Shown: positions 26,370 to 38,570 of the stretch, in pieces | How the letters are laid out: every line of letters starts with the position of its first letter | How positions within the stretch are numbered: the stretch's first letter is position 1 | Assembly: GCA_018697195.1 (NCBI GenBank) | Contig: CM031879.1 | Coordinates: 39,955,715 to 40,019,714, forward strand | Origin: Certhia americana | Lineage: Eukaryota; Chordata; Aves; Passeriformes; Certhiidae | DNA: 64,000 nt | Direction of reading: 5' to 3' | Notes under the pieces: model-generated | Told to the model about the DNA's origin: nothing | The model's input: the letters and a program-made list of their open reading frames with translations, nothing else | Databases searched by the model: none | Made by a program: the position numbers and the translations under genes

Positions 26370-28316
26370 CAAAACTAGAGAATTTTTTTCCAGTTTTAAG
26401 CCTTTTTCTCTGCATTTCATAAAGCTATGCAGGGCTATGTAGTACCTACCAAAAGCTGTAGAATACAACAGGAAACCTGAGCCTTTCTGGAGAACTATAA
26501 TTTTCACCCATCAGGCCCTCAGTGTGGCTATCCTACTGAAAACCTAGTTACTCTGAGTGTAAGAATCTAGAGACAGAAAAAAATAAAAAAAAAAAAAAAA
26601 AGCTGTTAAGAAATGCAGTACCCAAAGGGAAGTAGGATTTTTGAAGAGGAAATATGTTTGCTTCACAACATTAATTTGTTTTTATGTATTTAGGGAATGC
26701 TGTGTTCTAGCATGTATATTTTAAAGTAATGATTGTCACATACGCAGTTATCTATTATGCTTTTTTATTTGTGTTGCCAGTGGACATTATTAATTCTTTA
26801 CAGCTTAATTTTATGAGACTGTATAAAATATACTTTTAGAGGATTGCATAAAATCATGTGAAAAGGTGATTCCAGTCTGAGGTTGCTTTTTTAAATGAAG
26901 TATAAAACCTGAAAAAAAAGTTGGTTAATAGAATGTACTTTTCTGTAAATAAAAAACAGGGGTTTCTGACAAGATATATACATAGCAGAATTCAGAAAAA
27001 AATGTATTTCTATTACAAAGAAATTATGTGTGCTACACACATGTTCACAACTGCCTAAAGCGATAGTATGAGATATTGAGTTTAAAATGACCTATTTAGC
27101 AATAACACAAAAAATGTAAGAATATCTCTTTCTTTTTTCAAAGCAAAACTCCTTGAGGAAAAGATGATATGGCTTCTTTCACATGAAATTTTTACTGTTT
27201 AATATTCTTAGCTTCCTATAGAAGTTACCATACCTCTTAAAATATTTTACTTAATCTACTTTCCTTTATTTTCCTATTATGCAAAACATTATCCATCTGT
27301 CAAGATGAAATATCATAAGAAACACTTAGAAATAATGTATATCCATAAAAATATACAAGTATTTGTCTTGTAGAAATGCACAACTAAGCAAAATCTATTT
27401 TATCCTCTAGTCCTGCTTGTGGAATATTAAACCTCAGTCAGAACTGGAAGGATTGTTTTCATTGTTTTTTGTGCCCTCAAGAATATTATAAGAAGATATG
27501 GGATTTTATGGGGGAAGACTTGAAATTTTGCATTAGTTGGTATTGAAGAAAAGATGAAAAATTTAATTCCCATATTTTGAGAGCCAAAAAACCATTACTG
27601 ATTTCAGAAACAATAAGAACATTAGTGAACACAAAAATAACCTAGTGACTAGATATTATTATTCAGTCTCTGGAAAGGTAATCTCAAGTTTCATACGAAT
27701 TGCTAAACCTATTAAAGAGTCTGTTACAGAACCTCTGAAACATAGTAATGGTATTTAGGAGATAACAATAGCATTGTTCCAATGCCAATAATATCCTTAT
27801 CCCAGTGCTAAACCCTTGTAGCATGTAAAAACCAAGTTGTATGTAAATGTGAAAAATTTTCATTTTTTTATATTAGGAATAAGAATTTTTCTGACATGGA
27901 TTTACTTTTCCAGAGAGTATACATGAAAATCACAGGCTTGGTTGGGTCTTCAATTTTTTCAAATCTTGTTTTATTTAGCAAATTGCATAAATCCACTTAA
28001 TAATACAATGTCTGCAAGAACCTTATCTAAGCTTATATCTTAATTCCTATAAGAAAAAAAAACCAGACACAAGTGATAACTAAATCCTCCAGCAAGATAT
28101 TTTCAAATTGCAGAAAATTATATTGTTCGCTTAAAATTTTTGACTTGGAATATTTTAGGTATTTTAGCATAAATCTAAGAAAAAATATGCAGTTTTTATT
28201 AACAAGTATACTCTTTAACAAAATATGTCTTCTTCATTGACTGATGAGAAACTATAGAAGACACTTTACGTGCATGCACATATATTTAGATACACATAGT
28301 CCTTCATTTATGCCTT
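26370..28316. other. Unique non-coding DNA with A17
   Basis: Contains an A17 run at 26585-26601. Otherwise AT-rich and featureless to my reading. Confidence 0.5.
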
Positions 28317-28388
28317 ACTTTATAAAATAGTTTATAAAGTAAATTTCATAAGCTATTTTTACTTTATAAATTAGTTCACAAACTAATT
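28317..28388. repeat. Cluster of short perfect palindromes
   Basis: ACTTTATAAA (28317-28326) pairs with TTTATAAAGT (28331-28340) across a 4-base loop. The second arm, extended to 28343, also pairs with TTTACTTTATAAA at 28358-28370, giving mutually exclusive hairpins. AATTAGTT (28369-28376) then pairs with AACTAATT (28381-28388) across CACA. All arms are perfect but AT-rich, so part of this is expected from composition. Confidence 0.85.
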
Positions 28389-29807
28389 ACCTAACTTTCA
28401 GGTATTTTTTAGTGATAAAAGATTCAGATGGAAGGGATTTTGTGTAACTCAAAATCTGGCAAGTGTCTCTCTAACTACAGCATGGCTTGGCTGTGTGCCT
28501 AAATGCTAATATTTACTGTACAGATCTGACCTTCCTTGCACCCACAAGAGCATTCTATTCTACTAGCTGTAGAACACATCTGAATCTAGTCATCTTCTAG
28601 TAAAGTTAAAACCATTATTTACTTTACTTTCAACCATGCAGAATTGGGCAGAGTGCATCTTTTAATTTTTTTTCTTTTACTATAAAACCTTACCCAGTAG
28701 AGCCTTTATCTGTGCTCACTGCTATTGCCATTGTATTTGACAGCAATGTATAACACATTCTATTGTGTGAACAGTTAGAAATGTACTGAACTATGTAAAT
28801 TAGTCTCACTGCAAGAATTTTTATAACACTTTTAAATTCAATGGGCACATACTGAATCTGAAATTCGACATTAATATACATTTCATGAAATGATTTACAG
28901 AAATGCAAATCAATCCACTTCCATAAAGTGATTATGGCATTTTCTACTCTATCTTTAAAAAAAAAAAAACTTCTTCCTATTCACTTTCCACTGTAGTTTA
29001 AATCACACATTGATATTTAACAGTAAAGATGGAAGGAAATGTGAGTCTTCACTTTGTCTTCTAAAGGTTAAAAAACATTCTTCAGAAAGACTTCTGATAT
29101 TTCTTCTGAAAGAAATATCCAGAAATAAAGGTCATCCATTTAAAAATATCATATACCTAGGAAAAAAAAAAAAAAAGAACTAAAAAACCCCCTTCTGCTT
29201 AAAACAAAAGTCTTTTTCAACCAGGTAAAAGAAAAGTATCCTAAATGCTATGTAAGTCATGTAAGTCTTTCTTATTTTCTACTCCATGATTGTCTTATTC
29301 TCTTCCCTAGTCAGATAACCCAACATACACGATTTTGGTTTTACCTTTTAAATTTAGATCATAAGGTCTCCAAGTAAAATTACATTTTTGGTTTTGAATA
29401 TTTTAGAGTACCTGTAGAAGAAATTCTGCATCTCTAAGAACAATGTCAGCAATGTCAAGATCTTTCTGTTGTCTATGTGCTCCCATATTTCATCTGGACA
29501 CAAACTAAAAAATACAAATCTAACACCAATATTTCTTTGTGTGTCCAAAATCTAAAGTAGTTGCAGTTTTGGAAAAATATTTCAGCTAGAACTTGTACAA
29601 TATATAAATTTCCTAATGACCTTTTTATGTCAACTAACAGAACTAATTGTAGATTGCAGAAATGGTAAGCTATACAATTTTTCTCATCTGTCCTTTCAGT
29701 GAAATGAAAACTTTCACAGATTTTTAAAGTTGAATGACAGTCTCTATTAAGCCAGAATCAGAAAGAATATTTCCCCTGAAGACAGACCACAGTCAAGTAC
29801 AGATTCC
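28389..29807. other. Unique non-coding DNA
   Basis: AT-rich with short A runs near 28957 and 29161. No gene or mobile element seen. Confidence 0.5.
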
Positions 29808-29890
29808 TTTTTTTTTTTTTTTTCCTTTGATTTTTTTTTTCTTTACTTGGGGGAGGTGGGTGGGTGTTGGCTGTTTGGTTAGTTTGGGGT
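29808..29890 (+). repeat. T-rich then G/T-rich low-complexity tract
   Basis: T runs interrupted by CC and GA, followed by GGGGGAGGTGGGTGGGTG and a TTTGG-rich tail. It lies about 90 bp from the 3' end of the minus-strand LTR but is not part of it as far as I can tell. Confidence 0.85.
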
Positions 29891-29977
29891 TTGCTTATTT
29901 TCTCATAAAGTAAAATAAGACTTGGCACAAATAGGAATATCCAATCATCCATAAGTAGAACACTAAGAGGGCAATAA

Positions 29978-30577
29978 TGATTTAATTTGTATCTCTCCCT
30001 AGCCAACAACAGAGTCCCAGGAGCAAAGCCCCTGACAACTACTCATTCACTTGGTGGGATGAGGGAGACAATCCAAGAGTAAAAGTGAGAAAGGTCTAAT
30101 ATTGAGATAAAGGCAGCTCAATAGGTAAAGCAAAAGCAACACATGCAAGTCAAGCAAAACAAGGAATCACTAACCACTTCCCCATGGCTAGCAGGCATCC
30201 ATCCATCTCCAGGAGAGTTGGGCACTGTCACTTGAAATGGTTACTTGGAAGAAAAACGCCATCACCAATAGTGTTCCCCTTTCCTTCTTTCCCCCCAGTT
30301 TTATATGCTGAGCATGAAGCCCTTATGGCTGTATGGTCCCTTTGGTCAATGAGGTCACCTCTCCCAGCTGTGTCCCCTCCCAGCTCCTTGTGCACCCCCT
30401 GCTCCCCTTCTGGTGGGGCAGTGTGAGGGGCAGAAAACACCTTGATGCTGTGAGAGCACTGCTCAGCTACAGATAAAACGTCCCTGTGATATCAACACCA
30501 TATTCACCACAAATCCAAAACACAGCCCCATACTAGCTAATAAGAAGACTAACTCTTCATCAGCCAAAATCATCACA
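29978..30577 (-). mobile_element. Solo LTR, ERVL-like avian family (minus strand)
   Basis: Read on the minus strand, the segment starts TGTGATGATTTTGGCTG at 30577. It continues through the landmarks of a common avian LTR: TTAGTCTTCTTATTAGCTAG, TTTTGGATTTG, CCTCACACTGCCCCACCAG, GGAGCTGGGAGGGGACACAG and GACCAAAGGGACCATA. A TATA box follows (CATATAAAACTGGGGGG; TATA at about 30307 on the plus strand). The R-U5 part carries CCTTTATCTCAATA and CTCCCTCATCCCACC. The same landmarks in the same order occur in the plus-strand LTR at 50088-50644, so the two are related copies. No internal retroviral genes flank it. The 3' end (about 29978-29990) is eroded and I found no clear target-site duplication. The small open frames inside it are shadows. 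Confidence 0.75.
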
Positions 30578-32029
30578 TTGTCATAGATTTTAAATTCTAT
30601 CCACAGTGCATGCTGAGAAGAGGGATCAGCCTTGATTACCAGATTAATTTGCTTTGCCAAAGCAAAATAACCCAAACTTTAATTAGATAAAAGATCTCTA
30701 TTGATCTAGTTTGAGTTTCACAAAATTAGGTAGTTTCATTTAAACATTTTTGAATTAAAATAAGATTATAAACTCAATGCAATATGATTAATTGTTATGA
30801 ATGTAAATCTTTGTAACATTGCCAAAAATTAATAAATCTTATTCATTATTTTATAATTATTTGTTCTCTGCTTAAATATATAGACAGCATGAATAAAACA
30901 TGGAACACATCAATGGGGATATCTCATTACTAAAACCAACATAGTACTATTTTGTTTGAAAGATAAGTTTGTCTGCAAGAGCTGAGCCCAATTGATTTAT
31001 CTCTGGAACTGTAAATGACATTTGACAGAGCAAGAGTCACTCCATGAAAAAGGCAGTAACAGCATTTCTCTCTTTCTTCCTGACAAATAATTTTCTGCAG
31101 CACCATAATTTTAAATGCATCACTAAAAATGATGTTGCATTGTCCCTTAAAATTGACCCCTCACAAGAAAAATAATTTAGGAGAAAATAGGACTAGTGTT
31201 CTGTTTATCTAAACAATCCTGTAAGTTTTGTGAAGATAGATTACTAAATATACAAGTGAATATAATATTTCAACTAGAGAAAAAGTCTTGAATTTCAAAC
31301 AAGAAAAGTGCATTCTCTTTAAAACACTTTGGCTTTTTCTTTGATTTAGAGGATTGAGTTAGATCAAGTGACAAGTAATAGGGCAAGAAACATGGATAAG
31401 TTTTGAGAGTAGGTCTTGACTAGAAGTTAGTGATATTTGATAGTAGACAATTTAGTGGACTTGAAGGATTAGGGACTGTGTAGATTTATGCAGATGTAGA
31501 GGAATCAAGCTACTGACTGAATCAAGGGGCAGGTGGGAAGGAGGGAAAATCTCTACATTCATGCTAATCCTTAAAACTTCAAGCTCTTTGGGACAGAATA
31601 GAACAGAGCAGCTCTGGGCTTATAAATCACTATCTTATAAATATAATATTTAATATAAAACCTTGTCTTTCATGCAGAAGTCATCCATTTCTGTTCCTTG
31701 AAATGACACAGTAATTTTTTTTTCTGTTGGATTAGATTTCTTCCATTTTGTCATTTTGAATCCATTTACAAAAGGATAAAAAAAGAACTAGAACTAATAC
31801 TTGTACAAAAAAAGGAGAAGGTGCTTGCAGCTGGAGTTGGAATTGCACAGGGGAGTGAAAGTAGGAAGCAACTTAGACTGATTCAGACTGTGTTACAAGT
31901 AATACTAAGCTAGTTAAAATGCTGTGAAATTTAAGAACAAGTAACTTCTTTCTGTGGTTGCAAAAATGCATTGGAATTAATTTCACATTTTTTATTACAT
32001 ATTTAAAGGAAAAAGCACCAAGCATTTGG
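30578..32029. other. Unique non-coding DNA
   Basis: AT-rich sequence between the LTR and the CR1 relic. No gene features seen; open frames are short. Confidence 0.5.
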
Positions 32030-33300
32030 ATCAACCTCCAGTTAAACAGCAGTTTTGAACTAGTCTACCTCCCTGTTCATGCTTAATCATCTTGTCTATG
32101 AGAATGTTAGAGGAGAGATCATGTCTAGATAAGCAACATCCACTGCCCTCCTCTCTTCCAACAGGCTTGTCATCTCATTGGAGAAAGTTCCATTACTTGA
32201 GCAAGTCCATACCAACTACCCCAGACAAGTTCTTGTCCTTCATGTAATTGGATATGGTTTCTAGGATTTGTTGCTCTATCATCTTCCAAGGATCAGTGAG
32301 ACTGACCTGCCTGGCAGAAGTAACATTTGATTTCCTCCATTTCTGCAGAACCTCACCCATTTGCCCATAACCTGTCAGAGACAATCAAGATTGGCCTCAC
32401 AATGGCATCAGTCCACTCTCTCAGTACTCAGGGCCATCATGTGTGCTGTGAATTTGTGTGTATCTGGTTTGCTTGTGTTTTCTAACCTGATACTTCTCCA
32501 CCAAGGGGAATTCTACTTACTCCAAACTCTCAGCATCCAGGAATTGCTTAAGACTGACCTGATTAGTAAAGACTGAGGCAAAGAAGGCACTGAACACCAC
32601 AGCCTTTCCTGTGTATTTTGTCACTGTTGCCTTCCCCATTCAAAATCAGGAGCACATTTTCCCTGTTTTTTGCTGGTTTATTACTTGTGGGATCCTTTCT
32701 TGTTGCCTTCGTGTTCCTTGACAGATTTAACACCATATGGGCCCTAGCTTTCTTAATCCTATTCATGCACTACTGGACATGGACACCATCTCTGCATTAT
32801 GCCCAAATCAACTGCCTGTGCTTTTTTCATTTCTTGTACACTTCCTTTTGGTGCTCAACTGGGAGATCCTGTTCATCCATCCAGGCCTCCTACTGCCTTT
32901 GTTTGATCTCCTGCTCATCTACATGCTCAAATTCTTGATCATGGAGGAAGTCAATCTTCAGCACCATTGAGTTGTCCTGGAATTCTGTCTGCAAGACAGT
33001 CTTCTATGAAGTACTTTCAAGTGTTTCACAGAAGAGACTAAAGGCTGGTCCTCTAAGCATGTGATCCTGACTTTAGTCCTGCTTCTTCTATTCAGTTCAG
33101 GATCCTGCATTCCTGAATGATGGTTGCAGCAGTGGCTACCCTGGCCTTCACAAGGTAAATAATTCTTTCTTGTAAGTATGAGATCCAGTAAAGTCTGTCT
33201 CTGTTGGATCCTCAGCCACCTGTCTTAGAAAGTTGCCATCAAGGCTTTCCTAAAACCCCCTGAAATGCTCATGCTCTGGTGGGTTTTCTCTCTGGCTGAA
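32030..33300 (-). pseudogene. CR1 LINE ORF2 relic (endonuclease-RT linker and start of RT)
   Basis: Minus-strand translation, patched over several frames, follows the CR1 ORF2 polyprotein. From about 33260 come peptides like the end-of-endonuclease region of CR1. At 32766-32563 the linker is recognisable (KKARAHMVLNLSRN, then KNRENVLLILN), followed by a region equivalent to the CR1 stretch preceding 'LLNAFFASVF'. At 32384-32193 the N-terminal reverse transcriptase part is seen (QKWRKSNVT, then VSLTDPWKMIEQQILE, then ISNYMKDKNL). About 32120-32040 corresponds to the first catalytic-aspartate region, where NILIDKMIKH survives but the catalytic motif is destroyed. Many frameshifts and stops make it a dead copy. 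The 5' endonuclease part and the downstream half of RT with the 3' UTR are missing, which is unusual for CR1 because truncation normally spares the 3' end. Confidence 0.8.
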
Positions 33301-35099
33301 AACAAAACTGAAAGGACCATTTGACTGAAATGAGAATTTTAACATTGACTGGTAATATGTTTGTTTTAGACCTCAGTCAGTACATGTAAGTGCATGAAAA
33401 AGAGCGGTAGATAGACCAGATGATTCTGGTAATATCTTGGTGTTGAACACATGCAAGGATGGTGGAACAAGACTGCAAAAAGTGCATCATATAACCCTGT
33501 AACTTTTTTACAGACTGATATCATCAATATATTAGGTATATATAAAAATTCCTTATTTTTCAAAATTCAGTTTTCTGCCAAAAGTGCTAGAAACAGTAAT
33601 AAATATTTTACTGCATGACTCATGCTGTCTGGAACAAATTTGAATGAATTATATCTTAATATTGCAATTCAAGCATTAAAGTTATGATTAATAGAATTGT
33701 ATTTTAACAAAGGAAAAAAAAGGTCTACAAGAGAAGAAAAAATGTTTATTATTATGATAACAGTAGCATGATAATGATACTGTATCATCAAACATTTTGT
33801 AATAACAGAAATATGTAACAGAAAATATATTTTATGGAAATAGAGCTGAACCACTTACTTTTGAAAAACCATTCTTGGTGCACTACACAGAAATAAATTT
33901 CTTACTATTACCACTTCAATGAAAAGTAGGTGGGACAAATTTCTGTATTAAGTACATAGAAGGTCTACTTGTTAAATAAAATACCAATTTTTAGGGCATA
34001 ACTGAACTATACAGTAATTATTTTAATAATCTCAAATATTCAACATTTTTAAAACTTCTTTTTTCTTTTCAGCATGAAAACCCAAACCATTAAACCTGAT
34101 TGTTTCCACATTTGTTCCATTCAGCCAACGAACCAAAAAAATCAATTAGTTGCACAGCCTTGTTTTGATGGTACTTTTCTTACTTGACTAGTTTCAGGGA
34201 GAGTAAACAGCATAATGATCCAAAGAGTATTCTACTATCAAAGCCAAATAAAAGTCCTCAAATTAAATACATTAACAAATGCAGAGAACACTTATTTCAG
34301 ACTGGATTTATGACTATGGATCAACTGCAATTAATTTTATTTTCATCACTTCTAGATCCTTTAGAAAGTTCAAACACAAATCAAACTATATTCTGTCTCC
34401 AGCTTGGAGAAATACCTGGATTGGATTTCCAGAACTTCAATCAAGTATGCATACAATTTATTTGTTGTACTGAAGGAAAATAGAGGCATAGAAGTGAGGT
34501 TTGAAGTATTTTATCATTTAGATCTAAAAGACTTTTCAGGATGGAAGTGTAACTTAAGATTTGTGAAAGACATACTTCATTAGTTAGCTGTCACCTGAGT
34601 ATAAGTGTTTCTCTAATGTGTCCTGGTTTACTCTTTACTTTGTGATTTGGTATCAATTCTATTGCTGTGAGGGAGTTTGGAGCAGAGTATACACACAAAG
34701 ACACAGACAAAGGCACACTCTTTAAGTCCTTATTTGCTTAGCCTATAAATAATTTAACACTAATTTACTTAATAGCAAAAGATAGCACTTTTAATTTTAC
34801 TAATGAGTGTGCAGCAATAAAGTGTGTTTGATAGCAAATTAAAAACTACGAGGATTTTTTTATCTACAGAAGATGACAGAGATCCTGCTACAAATAAATA
34901 TCAACATTGCTTTTACAATCATTAGTAAAGTTAAGGAGCAAGAACTAGGCTTATTAGACTAGAGTTTACCAACTACAAGGCAGGTATTTGTATATTGTTT
35001 GAATTAGTATTCACATGAAATAATTGTAGAACAAATATTGTATTTTAAAGAACCATAAAGAAGATCATAAAGACTTCTTGTTAAGTTTAACATAAACTG
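33301..35099. other. Unique non-coding DNA; one exon-like open frame
   Basis: AT-rich, no mobile element recognised. A plus-strand frame is open over 34184-34483, and its part 34198-34444 lies between an acceptor-like TTGACTAGTTTCAG and a donor-like CAAGTATGC. The peptide is unrecognised, and frames of about 100 codons are expected by chance in a window this size. Confidence 0.45.
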
Positions 35100-35450
35100 T
35101 GTAGTTTTTTTCTCAAGAACAAGGCATGAGTAATTGCTTTGGCCTTAACAGAGGGTAGCAATAATTGAAGATAATTTTTACTCCCTCCTAGAGCACAATG
35201 CTAAATCAAACCATATTAATAAACAGAACTCAGAATCACTGTAAAAACGTGCTGAGCACGAAATGCATGTAAACAGCTACTCCATTAGTAAAGCAGGTCA
35301 AAGGCAGAACCATCCTTGTCTTTAGCTAAGCTGCTCAAACACAATGCCCATTCATCATTAGCAAATCAGTTTCTGCTATCTTAAGGTCCTGATTCTGTTT
35401 CTATGCAGCTGAACTCAATGCTTGATGCAGGAAATCAAACTCCAAGATTT
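35100..35450. promoter_or_regulatory. Possible regulatory or conserved non-coding element
   Basis: This segment is unique and of mixed composition. It holds several close matches to vertebrate factor sites: ATGCATG overlapping TGTAAACA (forkhead-type, 35268-35275), and AGGTCA-A-AGGCAG (35295-35107 in order 35295-35307; a DR1-like nuclear-receptor site). TAATTG and ATTAGCAAAT words are also present. There is no coding frame and no mobile-element sequence. Individual motif matches are common by chance; the density and texture suggest an enhancer, but conservation was not tested. Confidence 0.22.
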
Positions 35451-37173
35451 TTCATAGCATAACACTAATTTTACCCATTTGACAATATTAAAGCATTACA
35501 TACACCAAACTCCATACTCATAAATGAGGCAGATCAGTAAATAAGCATCTTCTCTGTGTTGTTCTATAAAATAAAAGAATAAACAACCCCCTAAGCCCAA
35601 AGTTACATTTACTAACAGACCTCTGATTTCCTTTGAAAGAAAAAGCTCTTGAAACCACATATGTGTGTATATATATAGATACACACACACATGCAAATAG
35701 ACATAGATTGTTTTAGCAGTAGAATATGACTACTAAGGTCTCCAAGAGAGTACCTGTTGGCATTTTTGGGGGAAAAAAAAGGATCCTCTACTGCTCTGTG
35801 AGGAATATCCTGCTTATGGCCTGTTTCATGCACATATTAATTTCTATTAATAAAGCATTATTATTTTTTTAAATTCTTGTCGATATTTACATAGAATTTC
35901 ACTAGGTCAGAGGATTTTTCTTCTTTTTACTTTTCTTCTCCCTTTTTACATCTCCAGTCTAATGCAGGAATCTTGACATAATAATGTAAATGATTTTTTG
36001 GTAACTTGACTAAAAAAATGATACCATACTCATTGCCTCAGTTCTTTAGATCCTGCAGAACTTCGAGTGTATACCATCACCAAAATTAGAGACCTCTTAC
36101 TGACTCATTTTTGAAATTACACAGTAACTTCAGTAAAGCGAATAAAAGCAACATAGTCTACATTTTTTTCTCTTGAAAAATGCACATGCTGGATGTTAGC
36201 TTCATACTATAATTTCTTTTCATAATTAACACATTTAACAATTTTAAGTACTGGATTATTTAACAAAATATGTTGAAAAGAAGACTGTTGCCATCTTGCA
36301 TTTTCAATTATACTCAAAGATTGTCATCATAGGCTTCAGGACACAGGGAGTTTGCTGTCTTAAAAACAGACTCGGGTTTTTAAAGTATTGCTAAACCCAT
36401 ATTTTGAGCTTCAACACTGAACATTTACCAAATCATCATGCCACACTTGATTTTTCCCAGCAGAGATCTTTAACATGATTAAAATTAAAAATAAGCCAAG
36501 AAAAAAAAAATATGACCAAATTCATGTTGCTCTCCCAGCTGATATTTTTGCCTTGTGATCTACATTTTGCAAACATAGGTTTGTTAAACTTGCCAAGTGA
36601 TGGATGAATTACTCAACATTTTTAACGCACATATGGCCAAAGAAATGAAAAATGAAGAAGCAAAAGCATTTGATTTTAAAACATGAATATTTACAACAAT
36701 CACTATTTGAATGTAATGAATTTTAATTTAGAACTTCCTACACTTTGCACAATATATTATCCTTTATCTAAGCTTGTCATTCTTTTTTTAAAAATGAACT
36801 TTTACACCAATCAAAAACTTTAGAAAATGTTAAGATGAATTATATTATCACTTACATTTCTTTATTTAATTTCTTTTCTTTAAATTTGGCAAATAAATTT
36901 GCTGTTAGCATTTAAAAATTTAATAATGTATACACATTTATTTATATAAGCTGTACTGTTTAAAGGATCCTAATTTGCATTCATTGAAAAGTTATCATTG
37001 AGGATGAAACTATCAGCACATAATCACATTGTTGCTATAATAGAAGTATTCTCTATCTTACATTTCAACACAGTCAATGAAAAATGTTGCCAGACATCTC
37101 AAATTAATACCTTTATTTATTTTGCCTCTTTTTAAGCGAAACAAAGATTACTTCAAGCAAATAATTCAAATGT
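35451..37173. other. Unique non-coding DNA
   Basis: AT-rich. Includes a small TGTGTATATATATAGATACACACACA tract near 35661-35687 and a non-repetitive stretch at about 36540-36790 with conserved-element-like texture. No gene seen. Confidence 0.45.
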
Positions 37174-37737
37174 TTGAGGAGCTTCCAAACAGATACAGCA
37201 CGTGAAACCCAAGAAAAATTACAAAGCTACTTTCTATCCTGTCACTTGGAGTTACTCACTGGACTTAGTCATCACCACATTGCATTCAAAATAACTTCAG
37301 AAGCAGCCCCTATTTTTCATTGCAAAGCAGAAAGATGGAAAAAGGTTTCCAAGTTTACTGTATTTTCAATACTGAAGTTCCAGGTGTGCCAGCAGGAGCC
37401 ACAAGTACTGATTTACCAGTGTGCTGTCATGACTGGCATAGACATTTGGACAATTGCCTGGTTTGTGCTGTTAGCCATGTGCAGGTTGGAGGTGGAACTT
37501 GTTCCTCCCTTCCTCTCCTTGCCTCAACTTCCCATCTCTGCAAAGGTGTATTTTTGGGTTCAATGTTCCCTTACTCTCCTGTCATTGCTCAGCCTGTTTC
37601 CTCACCATCACAAAAGAGTCCTCTCTCACACCACAGCCATGCTGACCCATCAGAGCACACATTACACCCTTGTCTTGGCCTCAATTGTACCTTTGGGACA
37701 GGTGCAGCCAGCCTCAATGTCATTTGAGGTTCCTTGA
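37174..37737 (+). other. Unexplained open block (187 codons, no upstream ATG)
   Basis: One plus-strand frame stays open for 187 codons, the longest in the window, in a locally GC-richer block. The first in-frame ATG is at 37429, so an ATG-initiated product would be about 102 residues. A second plus-strand frame is open over 37320-37727, which argues that local composition rather than selection keeps stops out. The translated product has hydrophobic stretches (IDIWTIAWFVLLAM, then SLTLLSLLSLFP) and His-rich bits, with no domain that I recognise. No splice or promoter context stands out. It may be an unrecognised repeat, an exon, or chance. Confidence 0.2.
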
Positions 37738-37837
37738 CCACACTGGCAAATCAATCTCAAGTTATTTTTGTGTACAATGGTTAATTACTACTAAAATTAC
37801 AATTAGTAACTGTCTGGTAAATTCAGGTCAGTGATTG

Positions 37838-37838
<1 letters not shown>

Positions 37839-37883
<45 letters not shown>
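37839..37883 (+). repeat. (ATT)15 microsatellite
   Basis: Fifteen perfect ATT units (45 bp). On the minus strand it translates as a poly-Asn run inside a spurious open frame. Its length and purity make it likely to be polymorphic. Confidence 0.98.
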
Positions 37884-37885
<2 letters not shown>

Positions 37886-37998
37886 CATATTCAAGGTAAT
37901 TGATCATGTGAAGACAGTCAACCAGTCCCTCAGATAATAGATCAAATACAGGAAAAGGGAAGGTGCTGTCATTTTGAAACAGTTTGCATTTCAGTACT

Positions 37999-38030
37999 GT
38001 CACTTGTATGTTTTTCACTTGTATGTTTTA
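37999..38030 (+). repeat. Short tandem duplication, about 15 bp x 2
   Basis: CACTTGTATGTTTT occurs twice head to tail, the copies separated by one T. A local duplication with no obvious function. Confidence 0.85.
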
Positions 38031-38335
38031 GAAACCTTGATATGTTGGAGATTCGAAAAAAGATGCATAGCATTGTAAGAGTGTGTAGGAAAAGAAAAAT
38101 AAAAAGAATTCTTTTTGTTAAATATTTCTCTGCGTAAATTTTAAAAGGATTTACAGCAAACATGATCTTTGCAACATAGACTTTTTTTCTTTTTTTTTTT
38201 TTTAAGATTTTTTTTTTTTCCACAGAGCTATGAAAGCCTGGGACTATTCCAAGATTTATTTGTGCAGTCAACCAGAGTCTACATGTTCCTAGACAAGGAC
38301 TACCATCTGTCCTTCACTTTATTCAAAAGTTACCA

Positions 38336-38570
38336 TGGTGGATTAACCTTGTCTGGCTGTCAAGTGCCCACCAAGTTGCTCTTGCATACCTCCTCAATAG
38401 GACTAGAGATTAAAATTCCACATGTGGGTCAAGATAAAGAAAGTTAGTGGGGAAGGGGGAGAGGGGGCGAAGCAAATGCTGAAGCAAAACAAAAGCAAAG
38501 GATATTTATTCTCTTCTTCCTATTAGGCAGCAATGTCCAGCCAGTTCCTAGGAAGTAGGCTTTAAATATT
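38336..38570 (-). mobile_element. LTR fragment (R-U5 part) of the ERVL-like family
   Basis: Read on the minus strand, GGCTGGACATTGCTGCC, then a run of TTTGC/TTTTG words, then AACTTTCTTTATCTTGACCC and an ending near AAGGTTAATCCACCA follow the 3' half of the same LTR type as 29978-30577. The U3 half is missing. It abuts the 3' end of the CR1 ORF1 relic, and the boundary near 38570 is uncertain because both alignments are weak there. Confidence 0.5.

Noticed and set aside
32563..32970. Overlapping open frames on both strands (67, 106 and 77 codons)
   Set aside because: The minus-strand frame is CR1 ORF2; the plus-strand ones are its shadows.
34619..34660. LTR-start-like TGTCCTGGTTTACTC
   Set aside because: Only the first ten bases match the LTR start seen at 50088; the sequence after it shows none of the later landmarks.
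37803..38018. Open frame with a poly-Asn run
   Set aside because: It is created by the (ATT)15 microsatellite read on the minus strand.
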